Source: Paenibacillus anaericanus (GTDB lineage Bacteria; Bacillota; Bacilli; Paenibacillales; Paenibacillaceae). From it: a stretch of DNA of 64,000 bases. The position numbers and the translations under genes are program-made. The stretch covers positions 62,001 through 126,000 of the forward strand of contig NZ_RZNY01000011.1 of assembly GCF_003994475.1 (NCBI RefSeq), read 5' to 3'. Shown here piece by piece: positions 44,758 to 52,491 of the stretch (its first letter is position 1; the number at the start of each line of letters is the position of its first letter). Below the pieces are notes generated by a model. The model had not been told where the DNA came from. It did not search any database and saw only the letters and a program-made list of their open reading frames with translations.

Positions 44758-44793
44758 TTACTTACTACTTACTACTTATCACTTACTACTTAA
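44758..44793 (-). repeat. Short direct repeats before GPP34-like/MerR operon
   Basis: On the minus strand the unit AAGTAGT/AAGTGAT recurs five times in 36 bases with seven- to nine-base period, 70-105 bases before the GPP34-like start. It could be a slipped-strand repeat or a binding array for the MerR. Confidence 0.6.
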
Positions 44794-44845
44794 GATATAT
44801 ACCTTTTGCATAAATATGTCAATGGGTAGTTCCTTTAAACATAGA

Positions 44846-44884
44846 AAAACCCTCTAAACACTTTGAAATATTTGTGTTTAGAGG
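44846..44884 (-). terminator. Terminator downstream of FMN-reductase operon
   Basis: Arms CCTCTAAACAC and GTGTTTAGAGG with a 12-base loop, followed on the minus strand by GGTTTTT. It lies about 400 bases after the last gene of that operon and just before the GPP34-like promoter. Confidence 0.65.
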
Positions 44885-45289
44885 ATTCTTTGGTTATGAA
44901 CCGGATACCGTTACTGCTCATGTATAACTAGCGTGTGGATCGTCGGATTTGCGTGCGGGATGTGCGTTACGGACATGAGGGCCGTTATTGATGAATAAAA
45001 TGGCTTTTCTGGCTTTTTGCGGACATGAGGTACCTTATTTGCGTAGTTCGCCCCCGTTTACCGGTGATTTGAAGGCAATAACGGATCTCATGTCCGATAA
45101 ATGCTCTATATAGGCGTTTTTGTCACACATAACGGATCGTATGTCCGTTCATATAATCAACTAATGGTTGAGGGCAGCCAACGCGACTGCCGATTCTGCA
45201 CACTGCCACTGGATGTGTGCGACTGTCGGTTAAACGAGTGACTGACAGTTTGGCGCGTGATGTTACTGGTGTAGCTTGTATCGCCTTCA
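44885..45289. other. Repeat-rich intergenic region without a credible gene
   Basis: This region holds four copies of a 20-22-base element (listed separately), an inverted repeat GCACAC/GTGTGC near 45197-45222 and another ACTGTC/GACAGT just after. Reading frames here are short and lack ribosome sites. Confidence 0.6.
44970..45147. repeat. Four copies of CGGACATGAG-N2-CCGTTATTG, two in each direction
   Basis: Copies: 44970-44990 and 45020-45041 on the plus strand, 45076-45096 and 45128-45147 on the minus strand. Copies 1 and 3 agree at nearly every position; copies 2 and 4 have drifted. The two pairs face each other, so the whole block can fold into a large cruciform. Confidence 0.75.
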
Positions 45290-45856
45290 TCAAAAATCAT
45301 ACTCTGCATCTTTCGCTGCCCTAATCTTAACATAGGCATCAACTAGTAGTACGGTATCCTCTACTAATCGTTCCATGCGGAAGATAACATCATCATTTAT
45401 AATTTCTTTGCGATGGAAGTCCTTTTCTTCTATAAATACATAAGTAGGAACAATATGCGCCTTCATGTAAGCCAAAATTGGCTTCAGCTGTTGTTCCACC
45501 ATTAAATAATGTTTGGCCGTACCCGCTGTTACAAGCATACTGACAACCTTATCACGGAACGCATTGACAGGTAATAAATCAAAAATGTTCTTGAGTGTCG
45601 CTGGTATAGAGGCTTGAAACACAGGTGTACCAATAATAATCGCATCTGCAGCCATGATCATTTCGGTTACAACCTTAGTATCGCCCTCATATTCCCGATA
45701 ATCACGTCCATCACTAAAAACCATTTCATATTCAGCAAGGTCAAGTAAAGTAATGTCTGCGTCTGGATATTTTTCTCTGGCTATTTGGAGTGTGTAATCC
45801 ATCGCTGTTCTTGTCTTTGAACCGACGTTAGAGCCTGAGATTCCTACAATTTTCAT
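45290..45856 (-). CDS. NAD(P)H-dependent FMN reductase (SsuE-like)
   Basis: 188 residues with a flavodoxin-like fold: VGISGSNVGSKTRTAMDYTL at the N-terminus and IIIGTPVFQASIPATLKNIFDLLP, the conserved FMN-binding stretch of SsuE-type reductases. It would supply reduced FMN to the luciferase-like monooxygenase encoded 12 bases upstream in the same operon. The end of the operon is about 400 bases before a terminator. Confidence 0.9.
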   Translation of the reverse strand: MKIVGISGSNVGSKTRTAMDYTLQIAREKYPDADITLLDLAEYEMVFSDGRDYREYEGDTKVVTEMIMAADAIIIGTPVFQASIPATLKNIFDLLPVNAFRDKVVSMLVTAGTAKHYLMVEQQLKPILAYMKAHIVPTYVFIEEKDFHRKEIINDDVIFRMERLVEDTVLLVDAYVKIRAAKDAEYDF

Positions 45857-45868
45857 GCTGATCGCTCC

Positions 45869-46927
45869 TTATTTTTTAGCTGTATGTTTCTTAATCGCAG
45901 GCATAATTTCAGTTGCAATCAATTCAATGTTTTTGGCAATCTTATCGAATGGTACCCCGCCAAAATCAATTTGTGCCATAAAACGTTGATGACCATATAA
46001 TTCATGTTGATAGAGCATTTTTTCAATAATTTGTTGTGGGCTACCCACCATTAGCGCATCGCGATAATCAACGGATTGTGCAAACTGTTGTTTTGGATAC
46101 CCGCCACCACGTAATGCCTGCATACCCGTATCAAGATGAGGATAATACTCACGAAGTGCATCCTGTGTATTTTCAGCTGTATAGAACAGACTCGTTGTTG
46201 CAACGGGTAAAGTTGCAGGATCATAGCCACTTTGTTCTGCTGCCATACGGTAAGCATCAACCGAGGTCTTAAAGCTAGTTGCAGGACCACCAAGTGTTGT
46301 TAGCATCATAGGTACGCCGGCGTATCCAGCTTTAATCGCACTGGCAGGTGGTCCACCCACTGCACGCCATAGCGGCATATGACCATTTTGAGGTTGCGGT
46401 AAAATACTTGCATTATTGAGTGATGCCCGGAATTGGCCTTCCCATGTCACTTTTTCCTCGTTATTTAGCTTCACTAGAAGCTCCATTTTTTCTTCAAATA
46501 GTTCTTCATAATCACGAACATCATAACCGAGTAAGCTGTATGCACCTACACGTGAACCACGTCCAGCGACAATTTCGGCACGTCCCCCTGAGATCAAATC
46601 AAGTGTGGCGAAATCCTCATACACACGAACTGGATCAGATGTACTTAATACAGTTGCTGAGCTAGCAATCTTAATATTTCTAGTTGCTTGTGCAATTGCC
46701 CCTAATATGACGGTATGTGCCTGTGTTGTAAAGTGCGTTTGATGGCTTTCGCCGACAGCAAATACATCTAGCCCAGCCTCATCAGCAAGCTTACTTGCTT
46801 CGATCAATTCTTTAATACGCTGTTCAGCGCTAATCATTGCACCTGTGTGTGGATTAGGTAAATGATCCCCGATCGAATATAAACCGAATTCAATTCCTTT
46901 ATTTACATCAATACGATATTGTTCCAT
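45869..46927 (-). CDS. LLM-class flavin-dependent oxidoreductase
   Basis: About 352 residues of luciferase-like monooxygenase type: GIEFGLYSIGDHLPNP near the start, ISGGRAEIVAGRGSRVGAY, and LWRAVGGPPASAIKAGYAG. These enzymes use reduced FMN supplied by a partner, here the SsuE-like reductase next door. The ATG at 46927 (GGGAGA upstream) is preferred over 46963. It lies between the dioxygenase and reductase genes in a four-gene operon led by MarR. Substrate unknown. Confidence 0.92.
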   Translation of the reverse strand: MEQYRIDVNKGIEFGLYSIGDHLPNPHTGAMISAEQRIKELIEASKLADEAGLDVFAVGESHQTHFTTQAHTVILGAIAQATRNIKIASSATVLSTSDPVRVYEDFATLDLISGGRAEIVAGRGSRVGAYSLLGYDVRDYEELFEEKMELLVKLNNEEKVTWEGQFRASLNNASILPQPQNGHMPLWRAVGGPPASAIKAGYAGVPMMLTTLGGPATSFKTSVDAYRMAAEQSGYDPATLPVATTSLFYTAENTQDALREYYPHLDTGMQALRGGGYPKQQFAQSVDYRDALMVGSPQQIIEKMLYQHELYGHQRFMAQIDFGGVPFDKIAKNIELIATEIMPAIKKHTAKK

Positions 46928-46963
46928 ATAATATCTCTCCCTTTTGTTAACTCGAATTTTCAA

Positions 46964-47905
46964 TTAATCTAGTGGTGTTAAATTTGCTTCGATCTCTGCA
47001 CGTCGTTCTTCTAAAAATGGTGGTAAATCTAGTTGTTTACCTAGCTCTTCGACCGTTGAATCTGCGGTGAATCCAGGACCATCCGTTGCAATTTCAAATA
47101 AAATACCGTTCGATTCACGGAAATATAAGCTTTGGAAGTAAAAACGTTCTACAATCCCTGATGAGTGGAAGCCACGTTCCTTAACGACACTATCCCAATA
47201 GCGCAACTCTTCTTCGTTCTTAACACGGATGGCCAAATGATGAATACTTCCTCTTCCCGGCTTCTCACTTGGACCTTCTTGCTGTTTGATGACAATCTCA
47301 CCAAATGGCTGCCCAGCAACAGATTGATAAATCGCTTCTTGATCCGAGTAAGCCACTTCTACATAACCAAACATATCTTTTAATGTTTTCGCTAAGCGAT
47401 CTAAGTGACGTACGGTAATCTCAACTGTACCCATCCCCAAAATGCGATGCTGTTGCTCAATAATAGAGCCTTCCCATCCCATCCATTGCTCAGGAACCTC
47501 TTCGTCATTGTTATTTATCAAGATCATGCGTAGGCCCTCTGAATCTTCAAAATGTAAAGCATCTCGGCCAGCATATGTTGTAATATCACCATGCTTAACA
47601 TCTAATGATTCAAACCGTTGTTTCCAGAATCCTAAGCTTTCATATGAAGGGACAAGTAAACCGATTTGTGTGATTGCATTTGTGCCACGAATGGTACTTC
47701 CTACTATCGGCATTTCAAAGAACGACAATTCTGTTCCCGCACTACCTGTTAAATCTCCATAAAATAAGTGATACATGGAAGGATCATCTTGATTGACCGT
47801 CTTCTTCACTCGGCGTAATCCTAATACCTTTTGGTAAAAATGATTATTCAGTTTAGCGTCTTTAGTGATCATTGAAATATGATGATGTCCAGGTATTGTA
47901 TACAT
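46964..47905 (-). CDS. Ring-cleaving dioxygenase (MhqA/MhqO-like glyoxalase fold)
   Basis: 313 residues with two vicinal-oxygen-chelate halves: GHHHISMITKDAKLNNHFYQ at the start, KKTVNQDDPSMYHLFYGD, then IHHLAIRVKNE and NGILFEIATDGPGF. His and Glu positions fit a metal site. The pattern is that of Bacillus MhqA/MhqO, hydroquinone-type dioxygenases induced by quinones. It follows the MarR gene by 54 bases; the whole set (MarR, dioxygenase, LLM, FMN reductase) suits detoxification of quinones or other electrophiles. Confidence 0.9.
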   Translation of the reverse strand: MYTIPGHHHISMITKDAKLNNHFYQKVLGLRRVKKTVNQDDPSMYHLFYGDLTGSAGTELSFFEMPIVGSTIRGTNAITQIGLLVPSYESLGFWKQRFESLDVKHGDITTYAGRDALHFEDSEGLRMILINNNDEEVPEQWMGWEGSIIEQQHRILGMGTVEITVRHLDRLAKTLKDMFGYVEVAYSDQEAIYQSVAGQPFGEIVIKQQEGPSEKPGRGSIHHLAIRVKNEEELRYWDSVVKERGFHSSGIVERFYFQSLYFRESNGILFEIATDGPGFTADSTVEELGKQLDLPPFLEERRAEIEANLTPLD

Positions 47906-47959
47906 GATTGTTCCTCCTATTGGTTTTAACTTGATTAGTCAATTGATGAAGCAAAAAAA

Positions 47960-48403
47960 TTATTGCGGTGGTATTTCTTTTGTTTGGCTATGTTTATGGA
48001 CGCGCTTCATTAGTGAGTATAGTGTTTCTTGTTCTTCTTTGTTCAATACTTCATCAAAAAAGGACGATTGAAAAGCAAGTTGCTCCGGCATTGCTTGCTC
48101 TAATATGGATTCAGCTTTTGCTGTGAGGCTAATCGTTTTTGTTTTCCAGTCTTGCTTACGTACGATATATCCTTCTTTCTCAAGGCGTACGAGCATACGT
48201 GAAATACCACCTTGTGTAACCGTCGCTTTGTCAGCTAGCTCCATTTGCGTGAGTGGCTGATAAACGCGAATTTGCACAAGTACATCAAATTGAGCCGTTG
48301 TTAAGTCAAATCGTTTCAAAAATTCATTCGACATCTGGTTACTTTGGTTCGTAAAACGGATTAAGCGTAACCAGATTAACGAACCTAACGTATTATTACG
48401 CAT
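47960..48403 (-). CDS. MarR-family regulator (MhqR-like)
   Basis: A 147-residue MarR protein: [35 protein letters not shown] is the winged helix. GGGGAGG precedes the ATG. It heads the operon with the MhqA-like dioxygenase, which in Bacillus is repressed by MhqR. The sequences before this gene and before the dioxygenase both contain CAATTGAT (near 48450 and 47940), a possible half-site. No TATCTCGA-type palindrome is seen here. Confidence 0.88.
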   Translation of the reverse strand: MRNNTLGSLIWLRLIRFTNQSNQMSNEFLKRFDLTTAQFDVLVQIRVYQPLTQMELADKATVTQGGISRMLVRLEKEGYIVRKQDWKTKTISLTAKAESILEQAMPEQLAFQSSFFDEVLNKEEQETLYSLMKRVHKHSQTKEIPPQ

Positions 48404-48472
48404 TTCGTTTTCCTCCCCTTCGTTAACCTTGTTATCACTTTACTACGCAATTGATAAAAAAGTAAGTTACTA

Positions 48473-48502
48473 AAAGCTCTTCAGATAAGTCTGAAGAGCT
48501 TT
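48473..48502. terminator. Terminator overlapping the MFS stop codon
   Basis: Perfect 13-base arms AAAGCTCTTCAGA (48473-48485) and its complement (48490-48502) with a four-base loop. On the minus strand it begins in the last six codons of the MFS gene and contains its TGA. Confidence 0.75.
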
Positions 48503-49737
48503 ACATACAGAGCAGCGCTTATTAAAGTAACTAGGAAAATGAAGCCAAACACCTCAATCGGTCCTAGCCAAGATGAAAGGAAAATCGTCAGCGGGGCAAA
48601 AAATCGCCCAATGGAATACTGCAAGTTAGATGCCCCCATATACTGTCCCCTTGCATGTTCAGGTGCATAATCACTAACAAAACTCTGTGTCACTGGAGAG
48701 CGAGACAACTCCCCTATCGTAAAAATGAAAGTAAATATAAATAACAACCATATATTAGTGGTTAAACCGATCAAAAACATACCCAATCCGAACAATACAG
48801 AAGATAAAATAAATACATTTCGGTCACTCCAATGTTCAAACCATTTCGTTACGGGTATGACTAATAGAACAAACATGAGGCCATTTAGGCCAAGCATCCA
48901 CCCGAATATCTCCGAATTGCTTAGAGAAAAAGACCAGTTCTTAAGCGCAAATAATGTTTGGGCTGGTACGTATTCCTTAACGTACGTGGCAAGATACATA
49001 TCAAGCTGCATGAAAGCAACGGTAACCAAAATACCTGCCAAAATATATATAGCAAAAACTTTATCTCGTAATATAAGTCCATAGTTATGCCATTGTTCCT
49101 TGAATACTTTGGACATTGTGTACGATTCATGCGGAAGTATGGCCTTCATCGGTAATGTCTCTCTAATCTTCCATAAGATCACAAGAGAATAGATTAGCGT
49201 AACGAGAGTACAGGTCCATAGAAGTTCAATTCGATGATGAATGAAGAATATAGATCCAAGCAGCGGCCCAAATACAGCACCAATATTTTTACCCGTTACA
49301 AAAGTAGCGAATACCATCCTCCGATCTTTCTCTGGCGTAATATCAGCTACCATTGCAGAACTGGCTGGCGTGTAGATCGAACCACCGAGTCCTACTCCGA
49401 TATAAGCGATATACTCGATCCATTGAGACGAAGAAAGGGCAAATAAGGCAAACATGGCTGATTGCATGAAAGCTCCAAGCAGCATGGTGGGTCGACGGCC
49501 TACTTTATCAGATAAATAACCACCAAACAAACCACCAATGATGCCTACTAGAGGGATCACTGTCATTAACATACTCGCTATAGTTTTGCCAAAAGCATCA
49601 CTAAAAAACAAGGTCATGAAAGGGAAATACATCCAGAAGAGCATGTTAAATAACGTTTCCCCCATCAGCCTTATTTTCAGATTAAGATCCCATTTAAACC
49701 AACTCAACTTAGGTAGTCCTCCTGTTCTCAGCTTCAT
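48481..49737 (-). CDS. MFS transporter (multidrug type)
   Basis: A 418-residue 12-helix facilitator. Motif A between helices 2 and 3 reads GGYLSDKVGRRPTMLLG; GRFFAPLTIFLSSWLG lies in the last helices. The N-terminal 25 residues are cytosolic (Trp/Lys-rich). Its last codons and stop form part of the terminator hairpin that separates it from the MarR operon downstream. Substrate unknown. Confidence 0.88.
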   Translation of the reverse strand: MKLRTGGLPKLSWFKWDLNLKIRLMGETLFNMLFWMYFPFMTLFFSDAFGKTIASMLMTVIPLVGIIGGLFGGYLSDKVGRRPTMLLGAFMQSAMFALFALSSSQWIEYIAYIGVGLGGSIYTPASSAMVADITPEKDRRMVFATFVTGKNIGAVFGPLLGSIFFIHHRIELLWTCTLVTLIYSLVILWKIRETLPMKAILPHESYTMSKVFKEQWHNYGLILRDKVFAIYILAGILVTVAFMQLDMYLATYVKEYVPAQTLFALKNWSFSLSNSEIFGWMLGLNGLMFVLLVIPVTKWFEHWSDRNVFILSSVLFGLGMFLIGLTTNIWLLFIFTFIFTIGELSRSPVTQSFVSDYAPEHARGQYMGASNLQYSIGRFFAPLTIFLSSWLGPIEVFGFIFLVTLISAALYVKLFRLI

Positions 49738-49873
49738 TGTATAAAAGAAGAAACGAAAAGAAAATATTGTGAAAAAGCGAGGACTAATAATATATCATAA
49801 ACTTCTAACTTTTCAAGATAATTAATTGAATTTTACATACTCGCAATGTTGTATCTTACTAGAGTAAGTGAAC

Positions 49874-49927
49874 AACAAACGGCAGCCTTGGACGAGAAAA
49901 TTATGTCCTTGGCTGCCGTTTGTTTTA
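49874..49927. terminator. Bidirectional terminator between GNAT and MFS genes
   Basis: ACAAACGGCAGCC and GGCTGCCGTTTGT arms with a loop of about 23 bases that itself contains a GGAC/GTCC pair, followed by T-rich sequence on both strands. Confidence 0.75.
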
Positions 49928-49967
49928 TTGATCTGACTTGGTTTTTATAATTTAGTGAAACGGACAC

Positions 49968-50504
49968 TTATTCAAAGAAAACACCCGGATATTCTACAAT
50001 TCCAGTTACCCCAGCAAGTGCCTCTTCCTGTAACTCCAATGCCATAAACGCTTCATCAGGTACTTCGAATGGAGCCTGGATTCCCCAATTGGATGCAGCT
50101 TTGAATCCGAATTTCGGATAATATCTTGGATGTCCAAGTACGACAACAGAGCTATATCCTAGTTCTTTAGCTTTCTGTAATGCTTTAAGAATTAACATTT
50201 TTCCTACGCCTTTGTTTTGGTACTCCGGCAAGACAGCAACAGGAGCAAGTGCAAGTGATTCTACACTTTGAATGCCACTAACAATTTTTATTTTAGATAA
50301 CAGAATATGTCCAACGATTTCAGTGTCATTCTCATTAGTAGCTACTAATGATAGTTCTGGGATAAACACATCTGCTTGTCTAATTCGAGCGACTAACTCT
50401 TGCTCCTTTTTATCGCTAATCTCCATATCCGCAAAAGCACGCTGTACGACTTCTTCGGTGATTTTATAATCTTGAAGTTGCTCTTTTCTAATAGTTATGT
50501 TCAA
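49968..50504 (-). CDS. GNAT-family N-acetyltransferase (predicted, YhbS-like)
   Basis: 178 residues: LALAPVAVLPEYQNKGVGKMLI is the acetyl-CoA loop, VVVLGHPRYYPKFGFKAAS follows, both usual in YhbS-like acetyltransferases. The start is TTG at 50504 with GGAGATG upstream. It is a single-gene unit; the substrate is unknown. Confidence 0.88.
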   Translation of the reverse strand: MNITIRKEQLQDYKITEEVVQRAFADMEISDKKEQELVARIRQADVFIPELSLVATNENDTEIVGHILLSKIKIVSGIQSVESLALAPVAVLPEYQNKGVGKMLILKALQKAKELGYSSVVVLGHPRYYPKFGFKAASNWGIQAPFEVPDEAFMALELQEEALAGVTGIVEYPGVFFE

Positions 50505-50710
50505 GTTGGTTCACATCTCCTAATTCGAAATAGCTTGTCTTACCTGCATTTTAACATATTTAATCTTCCACAATTACTCCAGTAAAAATCTTCTCAGCAT
50601 CCTTATCATTCGGAATAACTATTGTTTTAAGTCAAAATAGGTTTTTCTAGCTGTTATGTGTAATATTAATTTGTATATGGTTTGCAAAAAGTAATGAGGA
50701 GTTGAGATCA

Positions 50711-51694
50711 ATGATGAAGTGTGTTGTGGCAAAAAAACCGGGTGGCGTGGAGCAACTTGAAGTGGTAGAGCTACCCAAACCCACACCCGCAAAAGGTGAA
50801 TTACTAATACAAGTTCACGCTACAGCGTTAAATCGTACGGATATATTAATGCGTGAAGGTAAAACAGGTTATGTAGCAAATCCGATTATTGGTGTTGAAA
50901 TTGCGGGTACCGTAGTTGAAGTAAACGGAGACAGCCCGTTTTCTATAGGAGATAAGGTAATGGGACTTGTCAATGGTGGTGCTTATGCCGAGTATACAGT
51001 TATGCCGTCCGATCGTGCCATGATGATTCCTGAATCTTTTACTTTTGAAGAGGCAGCCGCTATTCCAGAAGTATTTCTTACTGCATATCAGACTCTGATT
51101 TGGATCGGTCAGCTTCAAGAACATGAGACCGTCTTAATCCATGCAGGTGCTAGCGGAGTTGGGACAGCTGCTATTCAATTGGCAAAAAAACTGTGTAAAG
51201 CCAAAGTTATCGTTACCGCTGGTTCCAAAGAGAAGTTAGATTTCTGTCAATCACTTGGTGCCGATGTCCTTATTAATTACAAGGAAGAATCTTTCGATAC
51301 AGAGGTACATCGCGCTACAGATGGCAAAGGTGTGGAACTGATTCTAGATTTTATCGGTGCAAACTATTGGGCAAAAAACCTAGCAAGTCTAAAAGTGGAA
51401 GGCCGTTGGGTCCTTATCGGCATTCTAGGCGGAGGTACAATTGAAAAGGTTAATTTATTTGACTTGATGTTAAAAAGAGTTCAACTAACAGGAACTCTAT
51501 TAACGCCAAGAAGCGATGAATATAAAGCCCGCTTAACGAATGAGTTCATCACCATCGTCACTCCTTATTTTGAACGAGGCGAAATAATCCCTGTTGTTGA
51601 CAAGGTATATCCACTTGAAAAGGTTGGCGAGGCTCACACGCGTATGGAGGAAAACCACAATACGGGCAAGATAATCCTACAAGTGCAAGAATAG
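50711..51694 (+). CDS. NADPH:quinone oxidoreductase (zinc-free MDR family)
   Basis: About 327 residues of the quinone-reductase branch of medium-chain dehydrogenases (PIG3-like). Visible are ALNRTDILMREGKTG, GVEIAGTVVEV, the NADPH loop HAGASGVGTAAIQLAK and VILDFIGANYW-like core (ELILDFIGAN). No zinc ligand Cys cluster. The ATG at 50711 has GAGGAG nine bases upstream; a TTG at 50702 is unlikely. It lies tail to tail with the TetR gene. Role is probably detoxification of quinones. Confidence 0.9.
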   Translation: MMKCVVAKKPGGVEQLEVVELPKPTPAKGELLIQVHATALNRTDILMREGKTGYVANPIIGVEIAGTVVEVNGDSPFSIGDKVMGLVNGGAYAEYTVMPSDRAMMIPESFTFEEAAAIPEVFLTAYQTLIWIGQLQEHETVLIHAGASGVGTAAIQLAKKLCKAKVIVTAGSKEKLDFCQSLGADVLINYKEESFDTEVHRATDGKGVELILDFIGANYWAKNLASLKVEGRWVLIGILGGGTIEKVNLFDLMLKRVQLTGTLLTPRSDEYKARLTNEFITIVTPYFERGEIIPVVDKVYPLEKVGEAHTRMEENHNTGKIILQVQE

Positions 51695-51769
51695 TTATAT
51701 GGTGTCATAAAACTTAAATGTTAGATAAGGGAATTGGATGCGTCCGGTTCCCTTTTCGTATTTGAACAA

Positions 51770-52324
51770 CTACAAATGCCTCCTCTTATACAACGAGGTA
51801 ATTTGGCCCGCTATGTATTCAGAGCTATACTGAATGCCATCCTCAATCCACCACATAATAATCCCCAGTAGTGAAGATGCAATGATATCAACTGAAACTA
51901 CATCCCTTGTGGATTCAATGTTTCTCGCGATTCTACGCGCCTCTATTGTGCTTTTAATAAGGTTAAATAAGTGTTTTTTGAATCCTTTTTTCTCAACCAG
52001 TACCGCAAAAATTTTCCGGTAATCATAAATATAATTTAAAAATGTTATCAACTGTTCCTGCTCGAGGATACTCTTTTCATGTAATATCGGTTCTATTTTC
52101 ATCGATAGGTCATCAAATATTTCATGTACGATCTGCCGTAACAAGTCGTTAATATCCTCATAATGCAAATAAAACGTTGCACGATTTAGTTCTGCACGGT
52201 TCGCAATTTTTTGAACGGTCAACTGAGAAACTTCGAGATTTTCGGCTAACAATGAGAAAACGGCATTCTTAAACATTTTCTTTGAGCGAATGGCACGTGG
52301 ATCTTCTTTCTTTTTTGTAGACAT
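51770..52324 (-). CDS. TetR-family regulator (DhaS-like)
   Basis: 184 residues. N-terminal DNA-binding part LTVQKIANRAELNRATFYLHYEDINDL is typical; the C-terminal domain resembles TetR_C of DhaS/YxbF type, with IASSLLGIIMWWIEDG. It is divergent from the DHA2 pump gene at 52492, with a palindrome between them at 52367-52391, so it most likely represses that pump. Confidence 0.9.
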   Translation of the reverse strand: MSTKKKEDPRAIRSKKMFKNAVFSLLAENLEVSQLTVQKIANRAELNRATFYLHYEDINDLLRQIVHEIFDDLSMKIEPILHEKSILEQEQLITFLNYIYDYRKIFAVLVEKKGFKKHLFNLIKSTIEARRIARNIESTRDVVSVDIIASSLLGIIMWWIEDGIQYSSEYIAGQITSLYKRRHL

Positions 52325-52366
52325 TTCTTCCCTCTATTATCGTTTATTTTTCACTTCATTAACGAA

Positions 52367-52391
52367 TTAACTAATTCTGTCGATTAGTCAA
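52367..52391. promoter_or_regulatory. Putative TetR operator between tetR and DHA2 pump genes
   Basis: TTAACTAAT-N7-ATTAGTCAA, one mismatch in nine-base arms, 43-67 bases before the tetR start and about 100 before the pump start. Confidence 0.6.
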
Positions 52392-52491
52392 CATTTTCAA
52401 AGTAATTGTAGATAGGTATTTTTCTAAAATACTGATAAAATATATTTTATTGACACTCTGTCTAAAAAGCAATGAAAAGAGGACTTACTCC

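Noticed and set aside
44758..44793. Repeat array as a CRISPR
   Set aside because: Units are only seven to nine bases, directly adjacent, without spacers or cas genes.
45157..45342. 61-codon minus-strand frame after the FMN reductase
   Set aside because: It overlaps the reductase end in another phase and lies in repeat-rich sequence without a ribosome site.
29978..48403. MarR at 47960 as the sole owner of the TATCTCGA palindromes
   Set aside because: Its own upstream region lacks the palindrome, whereas the MarR at 29978 has it over its start site; cross-talk remains possible but is not shown.
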